Shown piece by piece: positions 22,205 through 33,680 of a stretch of 64,000 nt of DNA. The notes under the pieces were generated by a model. The model was not told the DNA's origin. It worked only from the letters and a program-made list of their open reading frames with translations, and made no database searches. The stretch's first letter is position 1, and every line of letters starts with the position of its first letter. The stretch comes from Cepaea nemoralis. Lineage: Eukaryota; Mollusca; Gastropoda; Stylommatophora; Helicidae. The position numbers and the translations under genes are program-made. The stretch lies in the NCBI GenBank assembly GCA_014155875.1, contig JACEFZ010027105.1, positions 156,473 through 220,472 on the forward strand. The letters run 5' to 3'.

Positions 22205-23230
22205 AGATGCATATGGTTCAGTTGAGCTATTCATCATCATCATGGCTCTCTACTGATCTCGGTCTTTGGTGTTCTGGATCAACTCTGCTGATGATATTCT
22301 TCAATGCCACCGTCTCAATCCATCCAGCATCATTTCTATTGGTCTGCCACTGCCTCTCTTCTCCTCGATCTTTCCAGTTGTCACGATGGTCTCCAATGTC
22401 TCTCTTCTTATCACATGACCGAAGAAAGATATTTGTCTCTTTCTCATTGGTGTATATAGTGTTATAGTTTCATTAGCCTCTTTTAGGCAGTCGTTGTTAG
22501 TTACTCTGGCAGTCAAAGGGATTCGCAACATTCGTCTCAAAAACACATCTCTGTTGCTTCTAAGTTCTTTCTAATTTGTTCATTTACATTCCAGGATTCT
22601 CAGCCATACAGCAAAACTGGTTCTATATAGCATTTCAGCACTATCTTTCTTACATTCAACGTTGGTGACGTGTTGCATAAGATACTCTTCATTTTCTGAA
22701 ATGCGGCTTTTGCTTGCCATATTCTGCTCTTAATCTCTGCCGTACATCTTCCATCCAATGTTATAACACCCCTAGATTTTAAAATTATCCACTTGGTTAA
22801 TAATTTTCCCTTCTATTTGTATGTCACATATACTGTCTTTCCACTCTCTGTTACTACAGTGTCCAACAATTGTTGTAGGTTTGTTGCATTATTGGCCACC
22901 AATACTGTCATCTGCATAGCCTATAATGTTTATATTATAACCTCTAATTAGTATTCCTGGCTTCTCTTTGATCTCTCTTATTATTACTGTGCTATAGAGT
23001 ATAGACGGAGAATAGATCCGATGACAAGACACGCCCCTGTCGTACTCCTAGCTTCATCTATTCGTAACTACCCTCTTTATTTCCCATTTTAATTGCTGCT
23101 ACTTGGTTCCAGTAAACATTCTTTATTATTTTAAAATCTTTCCCATAATTGTTGATATCTTCCAAAATTTTAATCAGTTCATCATGTTTATCAAATGCTT
23201 AGTATAATCTATGAAGCATAAATATATGTC
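22205..23230 (-). pseudogene. RTE-type retrotransposon, second subfamily, 5'-truncated
   Basis: The minus strand reads MFLRRMLRIPLTARVTNNDC and ISFFGHVIRRETLETIVTTG, with KIEEKRGSGRPIEMMLDGLR near 22350. These are the C-terminal RTE signatures in the same order as the 5827 copy but clearly divergent. Further upstream the conserved blocks for the palm and fingers (around 22900-23200) are recognisable only in pieces and with several frameshifts, and the YADD block is damaged. The 5' end is lost near 23230-23290, where an (A)n run and element D begin. It is dead and older than the 5827/53599 subfamily. Confidence 0.82.
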
Positions 23231-23307
23231 TTTCTGTGTCTCTATTGATCCTGCTGTGATGCTTGACACTGCCATGCTCAGTTCTCTTTATAAAAAAAAA
23301 AAAAAAA

Positions 23308-23676
23308 ACTGGAGAGCTTGGACCATCAAGGACCATAACTCTAGGAAGGGAAAATCCCAACTGCACCTCCCAGTGGTAGAGGATGGGAAACACACCATAG
23401 TGTGGCAAACGCAGCCCCTGGGACCGTGTATCCACCGGAATAAGTGGACAACCCTTCAGCTCAGCAGAGCTGGGCACTCACTTGTCCTGACAGTTGGAAA
23501 TGGCTCTCGAAGGCAAAGATAAAATACCCATATGTGGACAGTGGAATACAAGGGAGTACATTATCTTCCCAAGAATTCACGAGTTTCCATATATCAGAGT
23601 CAGCGAACAATCCATAGCTCAAAAGACATAGGACCTGCGGAGATACATGAACGCCTACGCTAGCTGGCAGGACACT

Positions 23677-23713
<37 letters not shown>

Positions 23714-23745
23714 AATGATGATGAAGATGATGATGATGATGATGT
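23308..23745 (+). mobile_element. Element D, retroelement 3' region with (GAT)n tail
   Basis: It follows an A-run at about 23291-23307 and ends acgctagctggcaggacact plus a long (TGATGA)n tail. The reading frame through 23522 has NKWTTLQLSRAGHSLVLTVG. The terminus recurs at 3705-3750. I cannot name the family; a non-LTR 3' end is the likeliest reading. Confidence 0.6.
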
Positions 23746-24700
23746 CAGCTCCCTGCACCTTTAAGACAGTTTCCTGCTATGGGTCTGTGATATGTTACAC
23801 AGAAATATCATACCATGGGTCGAAGCGAGGCGCTGTCGTCATTTGGTGGTGACAGGTTCGAATCATGGTCAGTAATTATAGCTTTCAATTGTATATCTAG
23901 TCTAGTGCGTCCTATAATCCCCTATTTCTTTCTTTCTTTCTTTCTTTCTTCTTGTTGTTTTTTTTTTTTGTTTTTTCATTTTCCTTCTTCTTCTTTTTAT
24001 TTTTCTTCTCCTTTTATGAGCACCATACAAAACAAGTGTGTTTATTTATGAACTGTGATATGTTAGGGGCAATCACATTTTGTAGACATGAACGCACGGA
24101 GCAATAGGTACCGCCCCCCCCCACCCCCCCCCCCCACCTCTCAATCTTTCTCGCTCTTTTAGCGGGACGAAATACTTGGGCTTAGAGGCCTCATCCGACC
24201 TCCATCGCTACATTACCATCATAACCCCCTAACGATGTCACTAACTTCCCCACCCTCTCTCATCACTCCTGCGAGCAATTCCGACTGGTGATGGCGTTAA
24301 ACTACCACAAGAATGGTGTGGCGATCTGACGGCTGCCCAATGCCTATCACCATTTTCCCCATGCCGTGTCTTGATGCTATCCTAATCGGCAACAAGACAC
24401 CATCTCTGAAATATCCCGTCAGAAGTTGTAACAGTTGGACAAAGACCAGGATCAATAAACTAAAACGTGATCCTCGCATTGTCCCCTGTGACATTTTCAC
24501 GGGGGAATCTCTGCCGACTGCAGATCTGCTTTTATTTTCTGAAGAAAAGTCACGTTTTTGAAAAGTCCCGGTTCTGTCGAGTGAATTGTGGGACGCTGTC
24601 GAGAAGATGGGTCAAACTTTAACCAGCCTGGTTAAGTTCTGTGTGGGATGTGTTTTGGAAGTGGTCAAAGAAAAATAAAAGAGCCTTTTACAGTTCTTAG
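23746..24700. other. Mostly unassigned, with a possible tRNA-like head at 23820-23880
   Basis: caggttcgaatcatgg near 23850 resembles a B box. Runs of TTTC (23929-23950) and C (24113-24137) are present. The rest shows no recognised gene; two overlapping frames near 24300-24560 have no family motif. Confidence 0.4.
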
Positions 24701-24710
24701 GCGCACTGGG

Positions 24711-24945
24711 CCGGTCTCCCTGGTCTAGGCGTTACACGACTTTCTCTGTAATCCCGTGAGTAACGTGACGTGCGCGAGAATTGGTAGCGGTTCTCTCCGC
24801 GTCGGTAACTTACGGGGTATGTGAGCCGGTCGCTCAGAAAGCAATGACAAACTACTGAGCTTAATCTTGCCAAGAAATCAACAATCAGCTGAAAGATGCC
24901 GATGTTGACAGCGATGTCCTGTAAAGGATATGCGGACACAAAAAA
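24711..24945 (+). mobile_element. SINE family 1, near full length
   Basis: It has the head tctccctggtctaggcgtta, then taatcccgtgagtaacgtga, the core ctcagaaagcaatgacaaac and the 3' end gtcctgtaaaggatatgcgg. About 235 bp, with recognisable A-box (tggtctaggcg) and degraded B-box positions. Confidence 0.85.
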
Positions 24946-24964
24946 GGCACACTGGACATGTGAT

Positions 24965-25610
24965 TCAGAAGCCGGATGTTGACGTTGATGTTGATGTTAA
25001 GCTAAGAACCGAATCACTGCACTCAGGACATTCCCACACGCTCTCAGTCCCGTCGTTCAACAGCCAGCAAAGAGTCATACTGCTAATCGTTCCAACTGCC
25101 ATCTGATTGAAAGTTCTCATGGATTGACCTCTCAGTTTTGAGATTCGTCCATACACCCCTACCGATACCCGCCATATTATTCTGTCCACATACGGTCCTC
25201 GGTCTGTCCCTCGCTTTCTCCACCTGATCCCACTAGGCACCCGACCTCTTTGTCCATAGGTAATCTACCACCGAGAGGTGCATTCCCTGCCAGCATATCA
25301 GCCTGTTCAACCCCCCCCCCCCCCCCTCCCCACCGCACTCCCACATGACAAGGAAGGGCAGAAAATCCACACAGTTCTCACAATCTGTGAACTCTGAAGC
25401 AAGGCAAGTCATCCCACACGAAACATTCCTTTCTCCACTTGGTCCCACAGACCCTCGACCACCTCCCCCTTGTCCATAGGTAATCTACCACCGAGGGGCA
25501 CATTCCTTGCCAGCTTATCAATCTGTTCATCCCCCCCACCCCGCACTCCCGAATGGCCAGAACAGAAAATCCATATAAATCTCACAATATGTGACCTCTG
25601 AAGCAAGGCA
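24965..25610 (-). pseudogene. RNase H-bearing non-LTR element, C-terminal fragments (element E)
   Basis: The minus strand carries a degraded RNase H end (GHSGVRGG then DEQIDKLARNVPLGGRLP) at about 25440-25610. A second, overlapping partial copy at 24965-25400 has RTFNQMAVGTISS and LLNDGTESVWECPECSD. Related fragments at 55730-55995 and 59105-59500 show the same order: GNEQAD-LAG of the RNase H C-terminus, then MDKGEVV, then RTFNQIAVGTISGATLNWLL. The Asp of the QAD motif is the only catalytic RNase H residue in range. A run of C near 25310-25326 and several frameshifts break the frame. It is a dead remnant; two partial copies seem to lie in tandem. Confidence 0.7.
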
Positions 25611-25623
25611 AGCCATTCTATCC

Positions 25624-25812
25624 GAAACATTTCTTTCTCCACGAAACATTTCTTTCTCCAGGAAACATTTCTTTCTTCACAAAACATCCTTTTCTCCACG
25701 AAACATTCCTTTCTCCACGAAACATTCCTTTTCCCACGAAACATTCCTTTCTCCACGAAACTTTCCATTTTCCACGAAACATTCCTTTCTCCACGAAACA
25801 TTCCTTTCACCC
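25624..25812 (+). repeat. 19-bp minisatellite next to element E
   Basis: Units gaaacattcctttctccac, about 10 copies. A single unit at 25419-25437 sits inside element E sequence (tttctccacttggtcccac), hinting that the array grew from the element. Confidence 0.9.
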
Positions 25813-25819
25813 GAAGCAG

Positions 25820-26479
25820 GAACCTCCTTTGGGAAGTGACGTGATAGGGCACTCACATGTTTTGCCCCTGAATGGACGAAATAATATGTGTTAAATCTTC
25901 CCCTCACTTAGCGAGACAACCAACGCATGCGTTGAATTGTAATCCGACCGCGATAATGTCATTATCAGTGCAGCTCCCTATCAACTGCTCTAACGTGCTT
26001 GCTTGAGCATATGGTGCTACCCCCATATTTTTAGTTAGTTGCGGTTTCAACGTCACGGCAAAGGGTCACCCTATTATGTTCCGTTCCTGTGCCACTGAAT
26101 GGCTCACAAAATGGTCCTCACTGTCCCATACATAATGCCGCTGCCAGAAGTGCCAACACAAAAGTCCGCCACGAAAAATACAATTCATCGTCGATGGAAG
26201 CGGCATTCACTAGAAAACCACCAGCGACACATTACTGCATAAGGCAACCCAGTTAATTCAGCGACGGCCGGCCGTGATTTTTCCGAACGTGCAGTTCACG
26301 CTTCAAATAACAGCGGACAGATGTAAAAGCACTCCACACGAAATTCACAGCTCACAGTGCCGCCCCACGCACTCAACTCAGTGGCAGGTCGACTGAGCCA
26401 TGTTTTTGTATAGACCATCGACGCTTCGGGAATGATGCGGTCAATATCGTAGCATTCTCAGGGTTGACCTGGGAGGAAA
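25820..26479. other. Nothing recognised
   Basis: Mixed sequence without a clear repeat family or exon. Confidence 0.35.
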
Positions 26480-26486
26480 ATTCAAT

Positions 26487-26575
26487 TGCTGAAAATCTGC
26501 AACGATATGGATTCGAACTCACGACAACCGGCCTGCAGCCAAGCTTCTAGCCACTACACGACAGCGACTGCCTGT
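26487..26575 (-). mobile_element. tRNA-like SINE head
   Basis: The reverse complement has gtgtagtggctagaagc (A-box-like) and gagttcgaatcca (a near-perfect B box) about 40 bp apart. It lacks the acceptor-stem pairing and terminator of a real tRNA gene, so it is called SINE-derived. Confidence 0.55.
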
Positions 26576-26744
26576 GGTTGACTGCTCTGTCCTGACATTA
26601 CGGTGATCTGTAGTTCAATTCCCTGTTGAACGTAGTGTTTTCTTTTCTCAAGCTTTCATGACTCGTGCCTGAGCTGGCATTGTAAACTAAAGACCTGAAA
26701 TGGCTTAAGGAAGAGAAGGTCTGTATATATATATATATACAACA

Positions 26745-26822
26745 TACACAGAGTTGATCCACGGCTATGATGATCGTGTGACTTGACGAAAATGGCAACC
26801 CACGTTTACCGGTATGGCACAT
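26745..26822 (+). pseudogene. RTE C-terminal tip, plus strand, with (TGA)n tail
   Basis: It reads ELIHGYDDRV and, after a frame slip, KMATHVYRYGT then TGA. This matches ELIHDSGDRV and IMTAHAFRHGT at the end of the 5827 copy. The stop codon again lies in a TGATGATGA tail, which touches the minus-strand copy starting at 26824. Confidence 0.7.
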
Positions 26823-26823
26823 G

Positions 26824-27300
26824 ATGATGACCTTGCTCTATGTTCTTGTCCAGACCATGTCATGTGGCCAAGTCATCCAAGTATTTACTTCTATGCCTTC
26901 CCCTTACTCTTTCCTCCTCAATTCTGCCAGTTGCCACAAAGTTCTCTAATTTATTTCTTCGCATAATGTGTCCAAAGTTTGTTGATTGTCTACTACTAGT
27001 TTCTCTAATCAGTTTCATGCAAAGTACCAGATGTCTTTGTGAATTAACTTATTTCAAGATATCCTCATTACTCTTTATATCAATCCACTGCGTTCTCGTC
27101 ATTTTTCTACAATACCACATCTCTGCAACTTCCACATAATTCGTCACTTCTCTAATAATTTTCCATGATTCGCGTCCGTACATCAGGATTAGCTCAATAT
27201 AGATCTCAAGATCTATTTTTCTCACCTCGGTTTACAACGATAAACTGCAGAGAATATGCTTCATCTTCTGAAAGGCTGCTTATTGTAGCAAATACACGCA
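26824..27300 (-). pseudogene. RTE reverse transcriptase C-terminal fragment, diverged
   Basis: The minus strand keeps the same blocks as 34455-34870 and 53599-54100 (gaccatgtcatgtggccaag, ttgccacaaagttctctaat, cgcataatgtgtccaaagtt) but is broken by stops and small indels. It covers the last ~150 codons of the ORF. It joins tail-to-tail with the plus-strand tip at 26745-26822. Confidence 0.75.
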
Positions 27301-27718
27301 TCCTAATTATACACTGACACAGCGGTTGTAAAAGTGCCATTACCGAGAACCGTTTTCAAGTTCCGTTACACAATTCCTGAAGTGGATCAGTGACAATTAT
27401 CCAAAGAAATCCTCTTTGTCACCTAGAACCGTCAGGGTGATACCAAGCCATTTATGTTTAATTAGAAAGTTCTAGAGGAATTACAGATTGACAGAAATCG
27501 AACAATTTGGAGGAATCTGTTCACGGGGAACTGGGAAATGAGTCGTGTATGGAACATCAATAGGATCAGTGTCAGAATTATTCGTCAGGGAGAATTATGA
27601 AATACCGACTTGTGACAGTTTTTATATGTAGGTTTAGTGGTGTGTGCTTTGCAGAGAGAATTTCAGTTGACATATGTTAGGTTTGTAGTTTCGCATGAGA
27701 TCTCCTTGTGTTAAACAT
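27301..27718. other. Nothing recognised
   Basis: No coding or repeat signal found. Confidence 0.35.
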
Positions 27719-27790
27719 GTGTTTATCCATCCATCCATCCATCCATCCATCCATCTATCCATCCATCCATCAATCCACCTATCTCTTCAT
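27719..27790 (+). repeat. (ATCC)n microsatellite
   Basis: About 15 imperfect ATCC units. Confidence 0.95.
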
Positions 27791-27859
27791 CCATTCTTCC
27801 ACCCATCTCTCCCTTCCTATACATGTGCGTATGTACGTGTCTGGCTGCCCGACTGTCTG

Positions 27860-28055
27860 ATAACATGGTAATATGCATTGTGTATGTTCACAACATTCAT
27901 TTGACAATATACCCCCCCCCCCTTGTGTGAATGTATCATACACAATATATAATTGATGTACGAAAGATGAGTGATTGGAAGTGCTGAATGTAAGGCGGGC
28001 GTGTTAGCTCAATTTGTAAACTTTGAAGATAAAGTTCGTTCGTTCGTTCGTTCCC
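27860..28055 (+). mobile_element. Family A short element, copy 3
   Basis: atgcattgtgtatgttcaca, gatgagtgattggaagtgct and ataaagttcgttcgttcgtt match copies 1 and 2. It has a (CGTT)n tail, and an internal (C)n run near 27911. A 64-bp minisatellite follows downstream. Confidence 0.8.
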
Positions 28056-28221
28056 TTCCTTTATGTCTTTCTGTCCGTTAAACTAACCCTCCTTCCACCC
28101 ATCAATATATCCCTTCATCCATTCCTCCCTGCCTAATCCTCCCTCTTCCTCTTTCCGTCCGTCGATCCATTCTGGGGTCCGCTTTATTGATTATCTGGCT
28201 GACTGTTTGTTAGTCGATCTG

Positions 28222-28990
28222 TCTGTCACCCTACCTGCCTGTCTGGAATCTGTACATCCATCCATACCTCCCTCTCTCATATCTGTCTGTCACCCTACCT
28301 GCCTGTCTGGAATCTGTAACACCATCCATACCTCCTCTCTCATATCTGTCTGTCACCCTACCTGCCTGTCTGGATCTGTACATCCATCCATACCTCCCTC
28401 TCTCATATCTGTCCTGTCACCTACCTGCCTGTCTGGAATCTGTACATCCATCCATACCTCCCTCTCTCATATCTGGTCTGTCACCCTACCTGCCTGTCTG
28501 GAATCTGTACATCCATCCATACCTCCCTCTCTCATATCTGTCTGTCACCCTACCTGCCTGTCTGGAATCTGTACATCCATCCATACCTCCCTCTCTCATA
28601 TCTGTCTGTCACCCTACCTGCCTGTCTGGAATCTGTACATCCATCCATACCTCCCTCTCTCATATCTGTCTGTCACCCTACCTGCCTGTCTGGAATCTTA
28701 CATCCTCCATACCTCCCTCTCTCTATCTGTCTGTCACCCTACCTGCCTGTTTGGAATCTGTACATCCATCCATACCTCCCTCTCTCATATCTGTCTGTCA
28801 CCCTACCTGCCTGTCTGGAATCTGTACATCCATCCATACCTCCCTCTCTCATATCTGTCTGTCACCCTACCTGCCTGTCTGGAATCTGTACATCCATCCA
28901 TACCTCCCTCTCTCATATCTGTCTGTCACCTACCTGCCTGTCTGGAATCTGTACATCCATCCATACTCCCTCTCTCATATCTGTTGGATA
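28222..28990 (+). repeat. 64-bp minisatellite
   Basis: About 12 copies of a unit beginning ctgtctgtcaccctacctgc; the 64-bp period is seen at 28501 and 28565. A 266-codon open frame over it cycles through three translations of the same unit and is not a gene. Confidence 0.95.
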
Positions 28991-28999
28991 GATGGATAG

Positions 29000-29140
29000 A
29001 TAGATGAGTAGACCATAGTGCTGGATGGATGGTGGATAGATGGATGTATGGATGGTGGATGGATGCGTATGCTCATGGATGATACTGGGACTAGGTGGAG
29101 GATGGATGATCGGATCGGATGGATGGTTGGAAGCGATTCT
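29000..29140 (+). repeat. (GGAT)n-rich microsatellite
   Basis: Imperfect GGAT and AGAT repeats. Confidence 0.9.
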
Positions 29141-29149
29141 CCATCATCT

Positions 29150-31229
29150 GAAATTATCCCTGAAAAAACACTTCCTTTTATTTTAATTGCTGCCTACATT
29201 ACTATAGGCTTTCAAGAAAGGCCGACAAACAAGCAGACGTTTAATATGAACACTGCCGATCTCTTGCAAGTGCGAGGCGCAGTTATGTTCACACACCAAC
29301 CCACATTGCACTCCGCTGTGCAGACGCTTGGCTCGCGCCCGTTGCTGTTCATTATGTTCGCGCTACCTAACATGTGGCTCGGAAATACCGGGGCGCGACA
29401 TTGTTGCGTCTGTGCCTGCAGACAGTCAAGACACTGATGAAGAGCAGGTTAGAGACGTCATATGTTGTCGACAGTACACGAGCAGTCATACAGACGGAGC
29501 GACAGTAACAGACAGACCAGACAGAGCAGTACAGACGGCGGCGCAGGGTCGGCGCGGGTCGGGCGGACGGATCCGGACGTGACGGACGGACGGACGGACG
29601 GTGACAGACAGACATGAGCGAGAACAGACAGACAGATCACGACAGACAGACATGTGGTCTAGCTATAGTAGCTCATCTACTCGTCTGAATGAACTGTAGA
29701 TATATACTTCCAGTTGAACTTGACCAAAATGTCACGCAAACCTGAGGCGTGGGTACTTTTGTCCCAAGGAAAGTAGGCACCGAGCAGCCGTCTAGGTAAG
29801 TATTTGTAGTGGGCTCTTTGTCGCTGTCGTTCATGCTAGTGCTCGGAGTAGCGCGACGTCTGTGAGCTTGAGTGATTGATGCAACATCTAGCCGCAGCAT
29901 TAATACCTGCAGCTCTAGAGAGATGAGGATATGTCGTCAATGAGCAGCAAGGAAGACTGTGCTAGTTGTACAATAGAATCAATCTTCTATCTTCGTCTTC
30001 TTCTTCTTCTCTTCTTCTTCTCTCTTCTTCTTCTTCTTCTGTCTTCTTCTTCTTCTTCTCTCGCTTCTGCTTCTATCTTCTTCTTCATTCTCGTCGAAAT
30101 ATCGCTCTCTTTAGCCCTCACTCACTCTCTTCGTCCAGAGGACGCAGCTGCGCGAGTGCTCTAGATGCCGAGATTCTCCTTCGGAGACTCGCGGGAATAT
30201 CCGATCCTCGGTGACAGGGTGACTTTTCTTTTGTCGGGAGCAAATACGAAACCCTAGGTAATCTGCGTGACTGCACTGAGGCTAGTGGCCTTCATCCTCA
30301 TGGGCTCTCAGACCCCACGTTGCCAGACACCGCAAGGTACTAGTATATACGGCGAGTAGTATGACACGTTGACCTACTTCTTCCATTTTCTTCCTCTTCT
30401 ACGTTCTTCTGTACACTTCTTGCTACTACCTACATGATGCCAATTGCTCTTACCCAGTAAGTCATTGTCACAACATGTAGCGTTGACCGTATTAGCGTCT
30501 CAGCGTAGTGCCAAAACATGTAGCAGGTAATCGATTGAGCTTCAGTGCAGCCGAAAGATAATTGTTGGTTATTGTTTCAAGTTACCTACGGCAGGCAGAT
30601 TATCTCTTTATGGAAACAGTGGCTACTGTCACCGACCTGTACGGTCACTGCCAAGAAGGAAAGCAATAAGAGATACACTCTCACTTACATGAGACAGTGG
30701 TCACTGCCAAGACGCGACAGCACAATAAGAGAACTCCATTTTTGCAACATACTAGGCGAAGGCACTCGTCTAGCATAGGCAGATTTATAACAATTATCTC
30801 CGCAAGTGATGTCCTATTAGTGCTACGTATCTATGTGACAGTGTTGCATAAAATTGGATTCGGCTCAGGGAATGTGCCTATTAATACGTACAGACTTCTA
30901 GTCACATGTTCGATAATAATTATTCCTCGACTGACTTCACATTTGATGACGATAACTAGTAGACGAGACTTCATAATGTATACATCTCAATGCCACGATG
31001 AAACGCACATGTGCATTATAAATAATTAGAATAACTTGTATGGACTAACAGAAGTGAAAACTCAGAGTAAACATCGCATATCAGCTGGCACAAAGTATCA
31101 TGGCGATATACTATAAACTCCGAGAAGATCACCACGTAATCTAATCTTATATGCTTCGCAGCAGGAGCTAGGCAATTAGGTTCTAGAGCAAATCATCACT
31201 TGTTTGTATTCAATCAACTAGTCTGGCTC
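29150..31229. other. Unassigned region with microsatellites
   Basis: Contains (GACG)n/(GACA)n near 29575-29650 and (TTC)n near 29990-30060. No mobile-element or exon motif recognised otherwise. Confidence 0.4.
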
Positions 31230-31508
31230 TGTGGCGATGGAGCTTTGACTGACATCGGCGACATTACCCCGAATTCCGCGCTTCGAATCACGCTTAGGGC
31301 TGGCCGATTTGAAAATCGTCCAGACTATGGATCGCGCCTTGTCGTAACCTGGTTTGCGTACATGACTACGGAGTGTGCCGTCGGTCAGAAATCATGCGCA
31401 AACTATTAGAGAATTAAACATTGCTAAGGAATCACACGAAACAGCCAGAACCATACTGGCTGAGAGTTCATTGTACGACTAAATGCGGCTGTAAAGGATA
31501 TGCACTGA
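31230..31508 (+). mobile_element. Possible very diverged SINE family 1 copy
   Basis: cggtcagaaatcatgcgcaa followed by actatta resembles the core, and ctgtaaaggatatgcac matches the 3' end. The middle is poorly conserved. Confidence 0.5.
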
Positions 31509-32696
31509 GACTCTTTTTAACCAGCTAAAGATAGGAGATACCGTAGGAACTTGTACCGTGCCACTAGTAATAGCTCATACACTAATACATATTGCTGCAG
31601 AGTCGTTGAACGTCTAACTAATGAGGTCACGACTAAAGATACATAAACTGATATATTACAAGCCTGTCTTGATCTGCCATATTGACAAGCACATCTCGCG
31701 TGGACTCATGATCACAAGCTCAGAGTGATCTGCTGCATTCTTTGACGTTTATATCATCATTGACGCACTTTGAAGTATGATAGGAACGCAGAACGAGACT
31801 ATATATTCCTCAACAGACTCTCAATACGTTGGGACACTCCTAGCAGCAAGTTCATACATGTCTGCTAAGTCGACTTGCCTGAAAAGGTGATCACTAGTAC
31901 ATCCCGACTAATTGGGTATTGATTAGCGAATGGCTAGACAAGAGATCAGAATTCAGTTGATTCAATTAGCATGTTGATCAGATTGGGGTATCTTCATTGG
32001 CACTCCGGACAGGTCCGATGGAGTGCTCTCGATCCCGCCCCCTCTTCCAGCAGATGCATCACTCATGCGTTCGGCTGCTAATGGTGCCAGTTCATGTTTG
32101 TGCGACAAAGCATCTCGTTCAGCGAGGTACCTCGCTCGCGTCTAGTGCCGTGTCCGATTCACACTCGAAAACTAGCTCTTCTCATCCGGGGAAGTCAGCG
32201 ACTGTGGATTCACGTGCGGTCAAAGTCCTCTGTTCCTTCGCCCTATACTGCTTTAAGAACGTTAGTATACATCGTTTGCACGATCCATGGCTGCCCATCT
32301 ACAGGGGTGCTAGTGCCAGCCGAGTTATGATCACCTCGCTCATTTCCTCGACCTCCCGCATGTTCCGGCCGGGCACGAAGATGAAGGTGACTTTACGACA
32401 CAGGACTTCTGCATGCGACTCATCGGCATCTGTCCACTACGTACAGCATCCGAGCTTCCATCCGTCACCTGCAAGCCGTTCTGATCATGCTCATGTGAAT
32501 GCACTTAGCGTACACCTGGCCACAGTTGGTATACTAGCTGTGGTATTCGCAGCCATATGAATGCGCCGTGCTGTCAACTGTCATCACCGTCCTTGCGTGC
32601 GATGCATGCTGCTCGTGTCGTAGTATAGAGTGTCGGCTGCAAAGGACCACTGGATCCTGAACGGTATCGTGCCCGCTAAACGGGTCTGTTAACTGC
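31509..32696. other. Unassigned, including a 187-codon open frame without motifs
   Basis: The open frame at 31997-32560 (plus) is Ser/His-rich and shows no domain, signal peptide or splice context that I recognise. I do not call it a gene. Confidence 0.35.
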
Positions 32697-33156
32697 CGCA
32701 CGCACTTCTCTGCTGCTTTACAACAGATCCATCTGTATAGATGAGCACTTCGGGGCTATCTGGGTGTTCATAGATGAGCGCGTTGACCTCTGCATTGACA
32801 GCGACAGGGTTCTGCTCTCTGCACCGTCTGTCGAGTGTGATAATGCAGGAGACAGTGAACTTAAAAGCTGGAGGCACCGGCATCAATTCCTTGCCGGGGT
32901 TGATACTGGTAAGACTGCAGACCTGTCTGAGGACATCTTTGGCCTGACCCATCCATGATTTGCCCCTCTTTAGCCTGTCACCCTTTTCTCTGAATATAGC
33001 GTGGTGCTGCTCATCTGCACTTATTTTTAAGTATGCACGAGCTCTCCAGATCTTGATCCTGTGTTCCATTGTCGGGAAGTCAAGGAGGTATCTCATTGCT
33101 ACACAGCTGGTGCCTCTCGTGCAGCTCAAAATGATGCGCATGGCTTCGTTTAAGAT
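32697..33156 (-). pseudogene. Element E: RT thumb to start of RNase H
   Basis: The minus strand is open for about 150 codons. It contains NEAMRIILSCTRGTSCVAMR, FPTMEHRIKIWRARAYLKIS and, at the end, VLIYTDGSVVKQQRSACGS. YTDGS holds the first catalytic Asp of an RNase H domain, and the upstream part is the usual connection region of RNase H-bearing LINEs. The rest of RNase H is missing because the fragment is cut at 32697. The C-terminal parts at 24965-25610, 55730-55995 and 59105-59500 probably belong to the same family. It meets the plus-strand RT fragment at 33157 head-on. Confidence 0.8.
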
Positions 33157-33489
33157 AAGATCACAGACACTGAAGTCCTAGAAAGAGCGTCCATGTCCAG
33201 TATTCAAATTCTACTAATGAAGAATCAGATTTTCTGAGCTGGTCACTTGACTTACATGTCAGATCACAAGCTCCGTAAACAAATGAAATTTTTTTACGAT
33301 GAGCTACGCTGTGGTAAACGCTGACAAGGCGACCAGGTGAAACGCTTTAAAGACACTCTTAAGATCTCACTAAAAGTTTTTGGAATTCATCACGACACCT
33401 GGGAGACTTCTGTCAAAGACCGAACTTCGTGGCGTACATCATTACGCAAGGATGTAGTCACTTGTGAAGCAAGCATGACTGAAAATTAG
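33157..33489 (+). pseudogene. Non-LTR reverse transcriptase C-terminus
   Basis: The plus-strand frame reads ITDTEVLERASMSSIQILLM, AGHLTYMSDHKLRKQMKFFY and GDQVKRFKDTLKISLKVFGI, then DTWETSVKDRTSWR, and ends with TAG at 33487-33489. The order TEVLERA, WAGH, KQxxYxEL, RFKDTLK and W is the standard tail of one widespread LINE group distinct from the RTE copies above. In-frame TGA codons at 33235-33237 (where Trp is expected) and 33322-33324 (expected Ser or similar after KR) kill it. A SINE's 3' end follows the stop directly. Confidence 0.8.
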
Positions 33490-33680
33490 TTGCATATCCC
33501 TTACAGTCCGTCACAGTCAACGCCGGCATTTTTTCCTATTGTGATCTATTGGCAAAATTACTTTCAGGAGTTTGTCATTGCTTTCTGAACGTCCGGCACC
33601 TATACCATTTCGTTAAAAAACCAACGCAAGACGGTCTGCTGCCAAATCCCCCGTAGTTGTGTTTTGAACGTGGGCATGCT
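33490..33680 (-). mobile_element. SINE family 1, minus strand
   Basis: The reverse complement ends gtaagggatatgcaac and has the core agaaagcaatgacaaactc. It abuts the stop codon of the LINE fragment at 33489. Confidence 0.75.

Noticed and set aside
28207..29007. 266-codon open frame as a gene
   Set aside because: It consists of three frames of the same 64-bp minisatellite unit; the openness is a by-product of stop-free repeats.
31997..32560. 187-codon open frame as a host gene
   Set aside because: No recognised domain, no splice sites, and Ser/His-rich composition consistent with a chance frame.
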